A DNA stretch of 64,000 nt from CAVYXK01 sp963708245 (GTDB lineage Bacteria; Pseudomonadota; Alphaproteobacteria; Acetobacterales; Acetobacteraceae). Below the pieces are notes generated by a model. That model was not told the DNA's origin and made no database searches. It was given only the letters and a program-made list of their open reading frames with translations. Made by a program: the position numbers and the translations under genes. Below, piece by piece: positions 43,288 through 52,349 of this stretch; position 1 is the first letter of the stretch; each line of letters opens with the position of its first letter. The stretch covers positions 6,820,001 to 6,884,000 of the forward strand of contig OY970201.1 of NCBI GenBank assembly GCA_963708245.1. The letters run 5' to 3'.

Positions 43288-46137
43288 GTGGTTGAGCCGG
43301 CCGAGCGTGAGATCTTGTTCGGACCGTTCCACGTCTTTCCGAAGCAGCGACTTCTGCTGGAAGGCGATAAGCTTGTGCGTCTCGGCAGTCGTGCCTGGGA
43401 CATCCTCATCGCATTGATCGAGCGGCCCGGCGAGCCGGTCTCCAGGGAGGAGCTGATGACCCGCGTTTGGCCCGATACCGTCGTCGTGGAAGGCAATCTT
43501 CCGGTCCATATGGCCGCTCTGCGCCGGGCGTTGGGTGACGGTCACGACGGCAACCGGTATGTCGTTACGATCCCGGGGCGGGGCTACAGCTTTGCCGCCC
43601 CGATCAAGATTGCCGAGACGCCAAGGCCAGCCCCATCGCAACCAGCCGTCATCGCGCACGGGCACAATCTGCCGGTACAGCTGACGCGATTGATCGGACG
43701 TGCGGACATCGTCAGCCGGCTAGCCGGTCAGTTGGAACACACGCGCCTTCTCACCATCACCGGCCCCCCCGGCATCGGCAAGACCTCCGTCGCGCTCGCG
43801 GTGGCCGAGCAGTTGATCGGCGCCTACGAACACGGGGTCTGGCTGATCGACCTGGCACCCCTTGACGACCCGTTGCTTGTGCCGAGCGCGGTTGCGTCGG
43901 TGCTCGGGCTTGAGATCCGCTCCGAGAACCCGCTCCCGGGCGTGGTTGCTGCCCTGAGAGACAAGCAGATGCTGCTGGTGCTCGACAACTGCGTGCATGT
44001 GATCGAGGTGGCCACAAGTTTGGTGATTGCGGTGCTGAGAGGCGCTCCTGGCATACGGCTCCTCGCCACCAGCCGTGAGCCGATGCGTGCACAGGGCGAG
44101 CATGTGTATCGTCTTTCGGCGTTGGAGAGTCCGCCTGCGGGAACCTTGCCGAGCGCCGCCGAAGCGCTCCGCTATCCGGCGGTCCAGTTATTTGTCGAGC
44201 GTGCAACCGCCACCACGGACGAATTCAAACTGAGCGATGCGGATGCTCCGATCGTTGCCGACATCTGCCGCAAACTGGACGGACTTCCGCTGGCGATCGA
44301 ATTTGCGGCCGCGCGCGTCGAGGCGTTCGGCGTGCCGGGGCTGGCGGCGCACATGGGCGACCGTTTCCGACTGCTGTTAGGCGGCCGTCGCACCGTCCTG
44401 TCGCGACATCGGACGATGGCAGCCACGCTCGACTGGAGTTACAGCCTGCTGACCGAGGCTCAGCAATTCGTGCTGCGCGGCCTTGCGATCTTCGCCGGCG
44501 GCTTCACGCTAAGCGCCGCCGGGGCGGTGATCGCCGATGCCACCCACCCGGAATGTGACGTCATCGACCAGGTGACCGAGCTGGTCGCCAAGTCGCTGGT
44601 GGCAACAGATGTGAGTGACACCGAACCTCGCCTGCGGCTGCTCGAAACGACCCGCGCTTATGCGCTCGAGAAGCTCGACGAGAGCGGCGAAGTCAACGCC
44701 GTTAGACGACGCCACGCCGAGTGCTATCGAGACTTGCTTCAAACTGCCGCCGAGGATAAGGCGGCCATTGACGATCGGCCTGCCGCTTACACGGCTGAGA
44801 TCGACAACATTCGGGCGGCGTTAACATGGGCCTTTGCCTCCGGGGGCGATACATCGATTGGCGTGGCGCTGGCGGCGGCTTCGGTGCCGATCTGGTTCGA
44901 GATGTCATTGCTCACTGAATGTCGCGGCTGGATGGAGAAGGCTCTCGGCGTCCTCGATGCAGTTGATTCAAGACCGAATGTAGAGATGGTTCTGCAATTT
45001 TCCCTTGGCACCTCGCTGATGTTCGCACAAGGAATGAACAATCGGGCATATGCGGCGCTGACAAAGGCAAGCGAGCTGGCCGAGCGCCATGCGGATTTCG
45101 ATTACCGATTGCGGAGCCTGGCAGGGCTGGCTGCCATCCACCAACGTTTCCAAGACTTTCAGGGCGCCGTTGCTCTCGGGCGCCGAGCCGAGGAAGTCGT
45201 CAAGGGTTCGTCCGATCCAATCGCTCTGGCAACCGTGGATTATATTCTTGGTTCCTCCCTTCAATTCCTTGGAGAGTATGCCGAGGCGTTGACCTGCGCC
45301 CAGCGAAATTATGTTCGTGCCGCGATACCGGCCGTACGGCGGGCCCAAGTCATACGTTTGGGGAGGGACAGCTCTATCTCCGCAGGCTGTACTATGGCGA
45401 TCATTTACTGGGCGCAGGGCCTGCCTGATCGGTCGGCCAAGATTGCTCAGAATGTCTTGGCCGACGCCGAAGCTGGAAACCATCCTTTCTCGCTGTGTAT
45501 GGCGCTAGCCTTCTGTGGATCCATGATTCCGCTTCGGCGCGGCGACCTTCAGACCGCTCAGCGTTCGATTGCTCGGCTCCAGGATCTTACCCAACGCTAC
45601 GGTTTAAGCGGCGACCATGCGCACGGCCTATGCTTTGAGGGGCAGCTCGCGGCGAAACAAGGTGACGTCGTGGCCGCGGAGCGGCTGCTTCGCGCCGGGC
45701 TGAAGATTTTGCAGCAGAACCCAAACGAGACTTTTTACACCATATTCCTCACCGGCCTCGCCGAGGTGCTGATGACAGCGGGGCAGCTCGAAGAGAGTCT
45801 CGCCGCAGCCGATGAGGCGGTGCAGCGCGCCGAACGCAGCAATGCGTTGTGGTGGTTGCCTGAAGCGCTCCGCATCAAAGGCGAAGTCCTTTTGTTGTGT
45901 AAAGGCGATACGAATGCGGCAGAAGACCATTTCCGCCGATCCCTCGACCTGGCACATCGGCAGGGCGCTCTATCTTGGGAACTGCGCACAGCGACGAGCC
46001 TCGCCCGGCTGCGGCGCGATCAGGGCCGCTCCGCTGAGGCGGCGGCACTTCTCCACCCGATCTACGACCGGTTTACCGAGGGGTTCGACACGGCCGACCT
46101 TAGAGCCGCAAAGGCGCTTCTTGACACTGTCCGCTAA
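43288..46137 (+). CDS. Winged-helix/STAND ATPase transcriptional regulator with TPR-like C-terminus
   Basis: The 949-residue protein begins with an OmpR-type winged helix (about 10-102: VSREELMTRVWPDTVVVEGNLPVHMAALRRALGD). Next is a STAND/NB-ARC ATPase with Walker A GPPGIGKTS at 159-167, Walker B LLVLDNC, ATSREP and GLPLAIEFAAARV. TPR-like helices fill about 480-949. This is the layout of large LuxR/SARP-like regulators that assemble on ligand binding. GTG 43288 follows GGGGAG. A truncated second winged-helix gene follows at once. Confidence 0.88.
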   Translation: MVEPAEREILFGPFHVFPKQRLLLEGDKLVRLGSRAWDILIALIERPGEPVSREELMTRVWPDTVVVEGNLPVHMAALRRALGDGHDGNRYVVTIPGRGYSFAAPIKIAETPRPAPSQPAVIAHGHNLPVQLTRLIGRADIVSRLAGQLEHTRLLTITGPPGIGKTSVALAVAEQLIGAYEHGVWLIDLAPLDDPLLVPSAVASVLGLEIRSENPLPGVVAALRDKQMLLVLDNCVHVIEVATSLVIAVLRGAPGIRLLATSREPMRAQGEHVYRLSALESPPAGTLPSAAEALRYPAVQLFVERATATTDEFKLSDADAPIVADICRKLDGLPLAIEFAAARVEAFGVPGLAAHMGDRFRLLLGGRRTVLSRHRTMAATLDWSYSLLTEAQQFVLRGLAIFAGGFTLSAAGAVIADATHPECDVIDQVTELVAKSLVATDVSDTEPRLRLLETTRAYALEKLDESGEVNAVRRRHAECYRDLLQTAAEDKAAIDDRPAAYTAEIDNIRAALTWAFASGGDTSIGVALAAASVPIWFEMSLLTECRGWMEKALGVLDAVDSRPNVEMVLQFSLGTSLMFAQGMNNRAYAALTKASELAERHADFDYRLRSLAGLAAIHQRFQDFQGAVALGRRAEEVVKGSSDPIALATVDYILGSSLQFLGEYAEALTCAQRNYVRAAIPAVRRAQVIRLGRDSSISAGCTMAIIYWAQGLPDRSAKIAQNVLADAEAGNHPFSLCMALAFCGSMIPLRRGDLQTAQRSIARLQDLTQRYGLSGDHAHGLCFEGQLAAKQGDVVAAERLLRAGLKILQQNPNETFYTIFLTGLAEVLMTAGQLEESLAAADEAVQRAERSNALWWLPEALRIKGEVLLLCKGDTNAAEDHFRRSLDLAHRQGALSWELRTATSLARLRRDQGRSAEAAALLHPIYDRFTEGFDTADLRAAKALLDTVR

Positions 46138-46159
46138 TACTCGGCCAGCCACGAGCATC

Positions 46160-46422
46160 GTGTTCGGCCGTTTCCAGGTTTTGCCGCGCCGCCGCGAGCT
46201 TGTTGCCGACGACCAGCCGATCGGGGTTAGCGGTCGCGCCTTTGATGTGCCGATGGCTCTGATCGAAGACGCGCGGGGCCATCGTCAGAAAGGCGAGCTG
46301 ATGGCGCGCGTATGGCCCGGGCTGGTCATTGAGGAGAACAACATACGTAGAATCGGATGTCGGCGCTGCGCGCCGCCTTCGGGGCGGAACGCGACCTGAT
46401 CCGCACTGTTTCCCAATCGTAA
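46160..46422 (+). pseudogene. Winged-helix DNA-binding domain remnant
   Basis: Reads VFGRFQVLPRRRELVADDQPIG...KGELMARVWPGLVIEENNI, parallel to the N-terminus of the preceding regulator (LFGPFHVFPKQRLLLEGDK...REELMTRVWPDTVVVEGNL). The frame then breaks and resumes as MSALRAAFGAERDLIRTVSQS before a stop at 46422. No ATPase follows. It is the stub of a tandem paralogue, lost by deletion and a frameshift. Confidence 0.75.
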
Positions 46423-46445
46423 GATCTATCCCCCTGGGCCGCAAC

Positions 46446-47924
46446 TCACCCCGCCGCCTCGCGCCAGGTGCGCCCGTCGCGCTCGATCAGCGCGATCGCG
46501 GCAGTCGGTCCCCAGCTTCCGGCGGCATAGGCCCGCGGAAGATCAGGTCGCGCCGCCCACGCCTCCAGGATCGGCTCCACCCAACTCCACGCCGTCTCCA
46601 CTTCATCGCGGCGCATGAACAGCGTCGCGTTCCCACGTACCGTGTCCATCAGCAACCGCTCATAGGCATCCGGGTAGCGCATGCCGAAGGTCTTCTCGAA
46701 GCTGATGTCGAGGGCGGTGGCGCTCAGCCGTAACCCCCCAGGCCCCGGCTCCTTGGTCATCATCTCGAGCCGCATGCCCTCTTCCGGCTGCAGCCGGATG
46801 ATCAGCCGGTTGGGATCGAGCGGCGCGATCTCGGTAGGGAAGATCGAGAACGGCAGCGCGCGATATTGCACCACTATCTCTGACACTTTCTCCGGCAACC
46901 GCTTGCCGGTGCGCAGATAGAACGGAACGTTGGCCCAGCGCCAGGTCCGCACCTCCGCCTTCAACGCAACGAAAGTCTCCGTCGTGCTGCTGGCGCCATC
47001 ACCGAGATCGGCGAGATAACCCGGCACCGGCCGGCCCTCGATCGCGCCGGACCCGTATTGCCCGCGCACCGTCAGCGCGGCCACCTCGTGCGGCTGCATT
47101 GGCCGCAGCGCGCGCAGCACTTTCAGCTTCTCATCGCGCACCCGGTCGGCGTCGAGCGAGACCGGCGGCTCCATCGCCATCAGGCACAGCAACTGCAACA
47201 GGTGATTCTGCACCATGTCACGCAGCGCACCGGCGCGATCGTAGTAGTTGGCACGCCCCTCCAGCCCGACTGTTTCGGCCACGGTGATCTGCACGTGGTC
47301 GATCACGTCGGTGTTCCACAGACGCTCGAAGATCGAGTTGGCGAAACGCAGCGCCAGCAGATTCTGCACCGTCTCTTTGCCAAGGTAATGGTCGATGCGG
47401 AAGGTCTGTTTCTCGGCGAACACCTCACCGACCTGGTCGTTGATCTCATGCGCCGAAGCGAGGTCGTGGCCGATCGGCTTTTCCAGGACGACGCGCGATG
47501 CCGGGCTTGCCAGGCCGGCAGCAGCGATGTTGCGGCAGATCGGACCATACAGGTCGGGCGCGGTCGCCAGGTAGAACACCCGCACCCGCTCGGGATCGAG
47601 CGCCGCCTCCAGCCGCGGCCAGCCGCCGTCGGGCTTCGCCGCGTCCAGCCGGCAGTATGAAAGCCGGCTGAGGAAGCGCTGCACTGTCGAGGACTCGAGA
47701 GCGTCGGGTTCGACATACTCCTCGAGAGCGCTGGCAGCGCGTTGGCGGAACGCCTCATCATCCAGATCGGAGCGGGCGGCACCGATCACGCGCGAGGGCT
47801 CCGGCATCTGGCCGTCACGGAAGCGCCAATACAGTGCGGGCAGCAGCTTGCGCAGCGTCAAATCACCGGTGGCGCCGAACACTACAAAATCGAACACCGC
47901 GACCGGGATGATCTTGGCAACCAT
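46446..47924 (-). CDS. zwf: Glucose-6-phosphate 1-dehydrogenase
   Basis: The 492-residue enzyme oxidises glucose-6-phosphate with NAD(P)+ in the pentose phosphate and Entner-Doudoroff pathways. The nucleotide loop FGATGDLTLRKLLPALY is at the N-terminus, and the substrate site FRIDHYLGKETVQNLLALRFAN carries the catalytic histidine nearby. ATG 47924 has GAGAGG upstream and gives the normal length; a GTG at 47951 would add nine residues. No pgl or edd is adjacent. Confidence 0.95.
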   Translation of the reverse strand: MVAKIIPVAVFDFVVFGATGDLTLRKLLPALYWRFRDGQMPEPSRVIGAARSDLDDEAFRQRAASALEEYVEPDALESSTVQRFLSRLSYCRLDAAKPDGGWPRLEAALDPERVRVFYLATAPDLYGPICRNIAAAGLASPASRVVLEKPIGHDLASAHEINDQVGEVFAEKQTFRIDHYLGKETVQNLLALRFANSIFERLWNTDVIDHVQITVAETVGLEGRANYYDRAGALRDMVQNHLLQLLCLMAMEPPVSLDADRVRDEKLKVLRALRPMQPHEVAALTVRGQYGSGAIEGRPVPGYLADLGDGASSTTETFVALKAEVRTWRWANVPFYLRTGKRLPEKVSEIVVQYRALPFSIFPTEIAPLDPNRLIIRLQPEEGMRLEMMTKEPGPGGLRLSATALDISFEKTFGMRYPDAYERLLMDTVRGNATLFMRRDEVETAWSWVEPILEAWAARPDLPRAYAAGSWGPTAAIALIERDGRTWREAAG

Positions 47925-47979
47925 CAGCGTGCGCCTCTCATGCTTTGCCACTCACTGGCGTGCCAAATTGGGAAGGAGA

Positions 47980-48000
47980 TGGCCGGCACAAGGCCGGCCA
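47980..48000. repeat. REP-like palindrome
   Basis: TGGCCGGC and GCCGGCCA flank ACAAG, followed by CGACGG, resembling the element at 41901-41921. It lies between zwf and the pentapeptide-repeat gene. Confidence 0.55.
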
Positions 48001-48021
48001 CGACGGTTGCGCAACTCGGCG

Positions 48022-48834
48022 CTATCTCGCGCTTCCCGTTCCGGGGACATGCGTCAGCCCGGTGACGTCGGTCAGCGTGGCACCGCCGAACGTCGCGCCT
48101 TCCAACTTGGCGCCGGTGAAATCGGCCCCCGCCAGGTAGGCTCCGGTGAAATCCGCATCGCGCAGATCGGCGCCGGCGAAGTTCGCCCGGTTCAGCTTGG
48201 CAAACCGGAAAGTCACGTGTCCCAAACCGGCCCCGGCAAAATTCGCACCGACCAGGTCGGCGCTCTCGAATTCAGTGCGAAGTAGCCCCATGGACTGATT
48301 GCGCATATCGGCGCTCATCATGGCGCCGGAAAAGTCGGCGCCACGCATGTCGTCGAAGCTGAAATGCACTGTCATCGACGCCTCGGACAGGTCGGCTGCG
48401 ACGAAAATCGCCGCCTCTGCCTGCGTGTTCGAGAGCGCCGTTGACGTAACCATGGTCTGCAACACGGCGCGATGCAGGTCGGCACGTCTGAAGTCGGCGC
48501 GAATGATCCAGGCAAAAGTCAGGTCCGCCTTCGACAGGTCGGCCCCGGTCAGGTTGGCCCCAACCAGCTTGACGCCATGCAGATTGGCGCCGGACAGATT
48601 GGCTCGCGACAGGTCGGCGCCGGTCAGGTCGAGCCCGGTCAGATCGTCGCCGCTTAAGTCTTTGCCGGCCAGATCGATCTTGCCGCCGGGCGGCACTGAT
48701 GTCACGACCGTCCGTACTTGGTCCCCCGACATGTGATCGCCGGCCTGAAGCCGGCCGTTGACAGGAAGGGCGGCCAGCACCAGCGCGACCGCAGCGAGGC
48801 GAACTGGTCGGAGCGGCATGTCGTCCAACTCCAT
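48022..48834 (-). CDS. Secreted pentapeptide-repeat protein
   Basis: The 270-residue protein has a signal-peptide-like N-terminus (about 10-32) followed by A(D/N)LxG-type pentapeptide repeats in two blocks (about 62-125: LTGLDLTGADLSRANLSGANL; about 195-255: ANFAGADLRDADFTGAYLAGAD), with a less regular middle. Such repeats fold as a right-handed quadrilateral beta-helix. Function in exported members is unknown. It lies downstream of the SDR gene on the same strand. Confidence 0.85.
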   Translation of the reverse strand: MELDDMPLRPVRLAAVALVLAALPVNGRLQAGDHMSGDQVRTVVTSVPPGGKIDLAGKDLSGDDLTGLDLTGADLSRANLSGANLHGVKLVGANLTGADLSKADLTFAWIIRADFRRADLHRAVLQTMVTSTALSNTQAEAAIFVAADLSEASMTVHFSFDDMRGADFSGAMMSADMRNQSMGLLRTEFESADLVGANFAGAGLGHVTFRFAKLNRANFAGADLRDADFTGAYLAGADFTGAKLEGATFGGATLTDVTGLTHVPGTGSAR

Positions 48835-48842
48835 CTTCCCCG

Positions 48843-48865
48843 CCTCTCCCGCTCCGCGGGGGAGG
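48843..48865. repeat. Dispersed intergenic palindrome
   Basis: CCTCTCCCGC and GCGGGGGAGG pair over 10 bp with one G-T, around TCC. It is close to the 8061-8081 palindrome and lies between the SDR and pentapeptide-repeat genes. Confidence 0.55.
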
Positions 48866-48877
48866 TGAATTTATCTA

Positions 48878-49660
48878 TCAGACGACCGGCGACGCACCCC
48901 CATCCATATTGATGGCGGTGCCGGTGGTGAACCCGGCGCGATCGGACGCCAGGAAGCACGCCATGGCGGCGAATTCCTCCGCCTTACCGAGGCGCCCCAG
49001 TGGAATCCCAGTGCCGAGCTTACCGATGAACTCCTCGAACGGCACGTTGGCACCTTGCGCCTGATGCCGGCGTACCCACTGGTCGGACACGATCTGACCT
49101 ACCAGCAGCGCGTTGACCAGCACGTTATGGGGCGCGCCCTCGCCCGCAAGGATCTTGGTCAGCGCCATTCCGGCGGCGCGCGAGACCGCAGTCGGCGCCC
49201 CGCCGGCGCGCGGCGCTTTGGCGCCGATGTTCAGCACGTTGATGATCCGTCCCCAGCGCCGCTCTTTCATCTGCGGAAACACCAGCCGGGCCAGCCGAAT
49301 CGCCGCGAACAGCTTCAGATCTAGGTCTTCCTGCCAGATCTCGTCAGTGATCTGCTCGAACGGCATGGCCCGCGAGGTGCCGGCATTGTTCACCAGGATA
49401 TCGACCTTGCCGAAAGCTCTCATGGCAGCGTCGAAGGCCCTTTGACACTCCTCGGCCTTGGACACATCGCAGGGGAGGGCGACAACGCGGCCCGGAGCCA
49501 CCCTGCCGATATCTGCCTTGGCCTCCTCCAGCACCTCCGGCCGACGCGCGAGAATGGCAACATCCGCACCCGAGGCCGCGAATTGCGTCGCCATGGCGAG
49601 ACCGAGGCCCTTGCTGGCGCCGGTGATCACCGCGCTGCGGCCGGCTAGACTGACGTCCAT
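48878..49660 (-). CDS. Classical short-chain dehydrogenase/reductase
   Basis: The 260-residue protein has the cofactor loop ITGASKGLGLAMA (TGxxxGxG), the structural NNAGTSRAMP motif and a C-terminal GTAINMDGG. The expected YxxxK catalytic pair is not clear: the position after the NIGAKAPRAGG loop reads AVSRAAGMALTKI, with no tyrosine before the lysine. Activity may therefore be altered. AAGGAGCAGACG precedes the ATG. Confidence 0.88.
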   Translation of the reverse strand: MDVSLAGRSAVITGASKGLGLAMATQFAASGADVAILARRPEVLEEAKADIGRVAPGRVVALPCDVSKAEECQRAFDAAMRAFGKVDILVNNAGTSRAMPFEQITDEIWQEDLDLKLFAAIRLARLVFPQMKERRWGRIINVLNIGAKAPRAGGAPTAVSRAAGMALTKILAGEGAPHNVLVNALLVGQIVSDQWVRRHQAQGANVPFEEFIGKLGTGIPLGRLGKAEEFAAMACFLASDRAGFTTGTAINMDGGASPVV

Positions 49661-49952
49661 CGTCTGCTCCTTGTACTGCCTCTGGCCGGATGGCTCACGC
49701 CAGCACAGGCGCGGACCGCCGGCAACCTGGAGAGGGTTCTGTCGCGAGGCTTCGCTGTCGCATGCCTCTTGTATGATCGTGCTGGTGCCGGATTATCGTG
49801 CGTGGACAGGACGCGCGTGCAAAACCGGTCGATGAGGTCGAACAGCCAGCGATCAATCGGGAGCAACGCTGGACGCGAGCATCACCACACCGTCCTTCGG
49901 ATTCTACTCGCAGCCGTCCATTTGGCTGACGCTCATGTCGGCGGCGGTCGCT

Positions 49953-51581
49953 TCATCGCGCAACAGCCCGCAGATCCGCCAGCGCGGCGGAAAGGTCGCT
50001 CAGACTGTAGGGTTTGCGCAGCCGCGGCAACTCCGTGCCGGTGAGTCCGTCCAGCTCGGCAAACCCGCTGGCAAGCAGGATTGGCAAGGACGGGTGTAGC
50101 ACCCGCGCTTGGGCGGCCAGTTGCGCGCCGGACATGCCGGGCATCATGTGATCGGTCAGCAGGAGATCGAAATTGCCGTCCTGGCTGAGCACGGCCAGCG
50201 CCTCCTCGCCGGACGCGACGTAGATCGCGTCATGGCCGAGTTCCTCTAGCATGCCGATAGTGCCCGCGCCAACCAGCGGATCGTCGTCGACCAGTAGGAT
50301 GCGCAGCCTCTGCCCGACGGGTAAGGTCGCGTCGTTGGTCGAAGCCTTGTCGATCTCGGTCTCGCGTAAGGGCTCGGTCGTCCGCGGTAGCCACAGTTCA
50401 ACAGTCGTGCCCACGCCGGGTCGGCTGGACAGCAGCAACGCGCCTCCAGATTGTACCGCGAAGCCGTGCACCATGGACAGGCCAAGGCCGGTGCCCTTGC
50501 CGGGAGCCTTGGTGGTAAAGAAAGGCTCAGCCGCGCGTGCCAGAGCGGTCTCGTCCATGCCGGCGCCGGTGTCGCTGACAGTAAGCACGACATGCTCTCC
50601 CGGGGGCGCCGCCGGCTGGGTGCGGAGGGCGATAAACGTGCTGTCCGTAGCAGCGACGGTGGCGTTGCGGGCGGCCAAGTGCAAGCGGCCGCCGTCAGGC
50701 ATGGCGTCGCGCGCGTTCGCCGCGAGATTGATCAGCGCAAGCTCGAGCTGGTTCGGGTCGGCCCGGAAGTTCCAGAGATCCGGGGGAAGATCTTCCTCGA
50801 TAATGATGTCGGGACCAAGCAATTGGGTCAGCATAGGACGTAAGGAAGTGAGAAGCTTGCGGGCATCGAGTGGAAGCGGGGATAATTCCTGTTGGCGGGC
50901 AAAGGCCAGCAACCTGCTGGTGAGCGCTGCGCCGCGCTCGGCGCCCTGCAGCGCGACGTTCACCAGGTGGGCGGCGCGTGCATCCTCCGGGGATAGGCGC
51001 CTGGCGAGCAGTTGCAGGTTGCCGAGGATGATCATCAGCAAGTTATTGAAATCATGTGCGACCCCGCTTGTCAGGCTGCCCAGCGCCTCCAGCTTCTGCG
51101 CTTGGCGCAATGCGGTCTCGGCGCGGTTGCGCGCGGTGATATCGTTGATTACTGTAAGGCTGTGTAGAAATCGTCCGGTAGCGGGATCGCGTTCAGGGCG
51201 CGCGGTAAGGACGATATCGGCGACCTCTCCCGAGCCTTTGATCAGGCGGTACTCCACCGACCGGCTTTCCCTCGCCGGTACGGTGTCGATAAGCTCTGGA
51301 ACTGCCTTCTGACGGTAGAGTGTTGCGGAGGGCGGATCGAGGAATTCGGCGAAGGAGCGGCCGATCGCCTGGGTTTTGGTATAGCCGGTGTACGCGACCC
51401 AAGCTTCGTTCACCTCGAGCAGTAGACCGTCCGGCCCCATGGAGTGCACGGGGATGGGGATGCGCTGGAACGGGAGAAAGTATTCGGTGTCCGCTCGTGG
51501 AGGAGACGGCGGTTCCCGCGAAGCTCCACTAACCTCCGACCCATCTGATTTCGCGTGTAACGAAGATTCGGTTTCGTCCAA
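49953..51581 (-). CDS. PAS hybrid sensor histidine kinase with receiver domain
   Basis: The 542-residue soluble protein has a PAS domain (about 38-150), a HisKA-type dimerisation segment with phospho-acceptor GVAHDFNNLL (about 175), an HATPase_c domain (N box LINLAANARDAM, SDTGAGMD, GKGTGLGLSMVHG) and a C-terminal receiver (about 425-535) with the phospho-aspartate in LLLTDHMMPGMSG. There are no membrane helices, so it senses a cytoplasmic cue. It starts at TTG 51581 after GGGAGAGGG. No partner regulator is adjacent. Confidence 0.9.
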   Translation of the reverse strand: MDETESSLHAKSDGSEVSGASREPPSPPRADTEYFLPFQRIPIPVHSMGPDGLLLEVNEAWVAYTGYTKTQAIGRSFAEFLDPPSATLYRQKAVPELIDTVPARESRSVEYRLIKGSGEVADIVLTARPERDPATGRFLHSLTVINDITARNRAETALRQAQKLEALGSLTSGVAHDFNNLLMIILGNLQLLARRLSPEDARAAHLVNVALQGAERGAALTSRLLAFARQQELSPLPLDARKLLTSLRPMLTQLLGPDIIIEEDLPPDLWNFRADPNQLELALINLAANARDAMPDGGRLHLAARNATVAATDSTFIALRTQPAAPPGEHVVLTVSDTGAGMDETALARAAEPFFTTKAPGKGTGLGLSMVHGFAVQSGGALLLSSRPGVGTTVELWLPRTTEPLRETEIDKASTNDATLPVGQRLRILLVDDDPLVGAGTIGMLEELGHDAIYVASGEEALAVLSQDGNFDLLLTDHMMPGMSGAQLAAQARVLHPSLPILLASGFAELDGLTGTELPRLRKPYSLSDLSAALADLRAVAR

Positions 51582-51886
51582 TGCCCTCTCCCGCTTCCTA
51601 GAATAAGAGCCTTTGCGTAGCTATGATTCGAACAAACGTGTGGCGCTGTGTGGCGATCCCGCGGGATTACAAGCACAGGTTCAGACCGAGCGGCAAGTTC
51701 CAGGTTAAATGGCTGCTGGGGGTCGGGAGCTCATACACATGATCCAAAAGGGACAGCTCCCCCTGACAGGGCAAATTGCGTCCAGCGCAGCAGTTTTATT
51801 CTCTCCCGGGGTAAACCAGTCCATATTCGCGGGTTCTGCTCGCGCATGCGGGAGCTTGCGACAGTACCACCTGGAGAGGCGCGCCA
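51582..51886. other. Gap between divergent genes, no supported gene
   Basis: About 305 bp. Short open frames lack RBS and family resemblance. It must contain promoters for the sensor kinase and the PPOX gene, but no clear consensus was found. Confidence 0.4.
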
Positions 51887-52312
51887 ATGGTCTCCGACCG
51901 CGAACGGCTGTTCATCGACTCGCGCCGGGTCGGTCATCTGGCCACGGCCGACCGGCACGGTGCGCCGCATGTCGTGCCGGTCTGCTATGTCCTGTCGGGG
52001 TCCAGGCTTTACATTACGGTGGATGAGAAGCCGAAACGCGGGGACATTCCCCTGAAGCGCCTGCGCAACGTTGCCGAGAACCCCGCGATCGCAGTCATGA
52101 TGGATCGCTACGATGAGGACTGGACCCGGCTTGGCTGGGTCATGCTACGCGGGCGCGCCGACATTCTGCACGATGGCCCGGAACACACCCGCGCCCAGAC
52201 ATTGCTCCGCGCCCGCTATCCGCAGCTCATGGCGATGGACCTGGCCCCCCTGCCGGTCATCGCCCTACGGATAGAGCGGGTCACAAGCTGGGGCGACCTG
52301 TCTCCCACATGA
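51887..52312 (+). CDS. PPOX-class flavin/F420-type oxidoreductase
   Basis: The 141-residue split-barrel protein matches the TIGR03668-like PPOX subgroup: RVGHLATADRHGAPHVVPVCYVL at the N-terminus, KRLRNVAENPAIAVMMDRYDEDW and LGWVMLRGRADIL. Members bind FMN, F420 or heme, and alphaproteobacteria usually lack F420, so FMN is more likely here. GGAGAGGCGCGCC precedes the ATG. Substrate unknown. Confidence 0.85.
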   Translation: MVSDRERLFIDSRRVGHLATADRHGAPHVVPVCYVLSGSRLYITVDEKPKRGDIPLKRLRNVAENPAIAVMMDRYDEDWTRLGWVMLRGRADILHDGPEHTRAQTLLRARYPQLMAMDLAPLPVIALRIERVTSWGDLSPT

Positions 52313-52349
52313 TCGCCCGGTGACCGATGCGGCGAATACTTCCTGCCCA

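Noticed and set aside
51720..51770. GGGAGCT ... AGCTCCC inverted repeat upstream of the PPOX gene
   Set aside because: Only 7 bp of pairing over a long loop; expected by chance in this composition.
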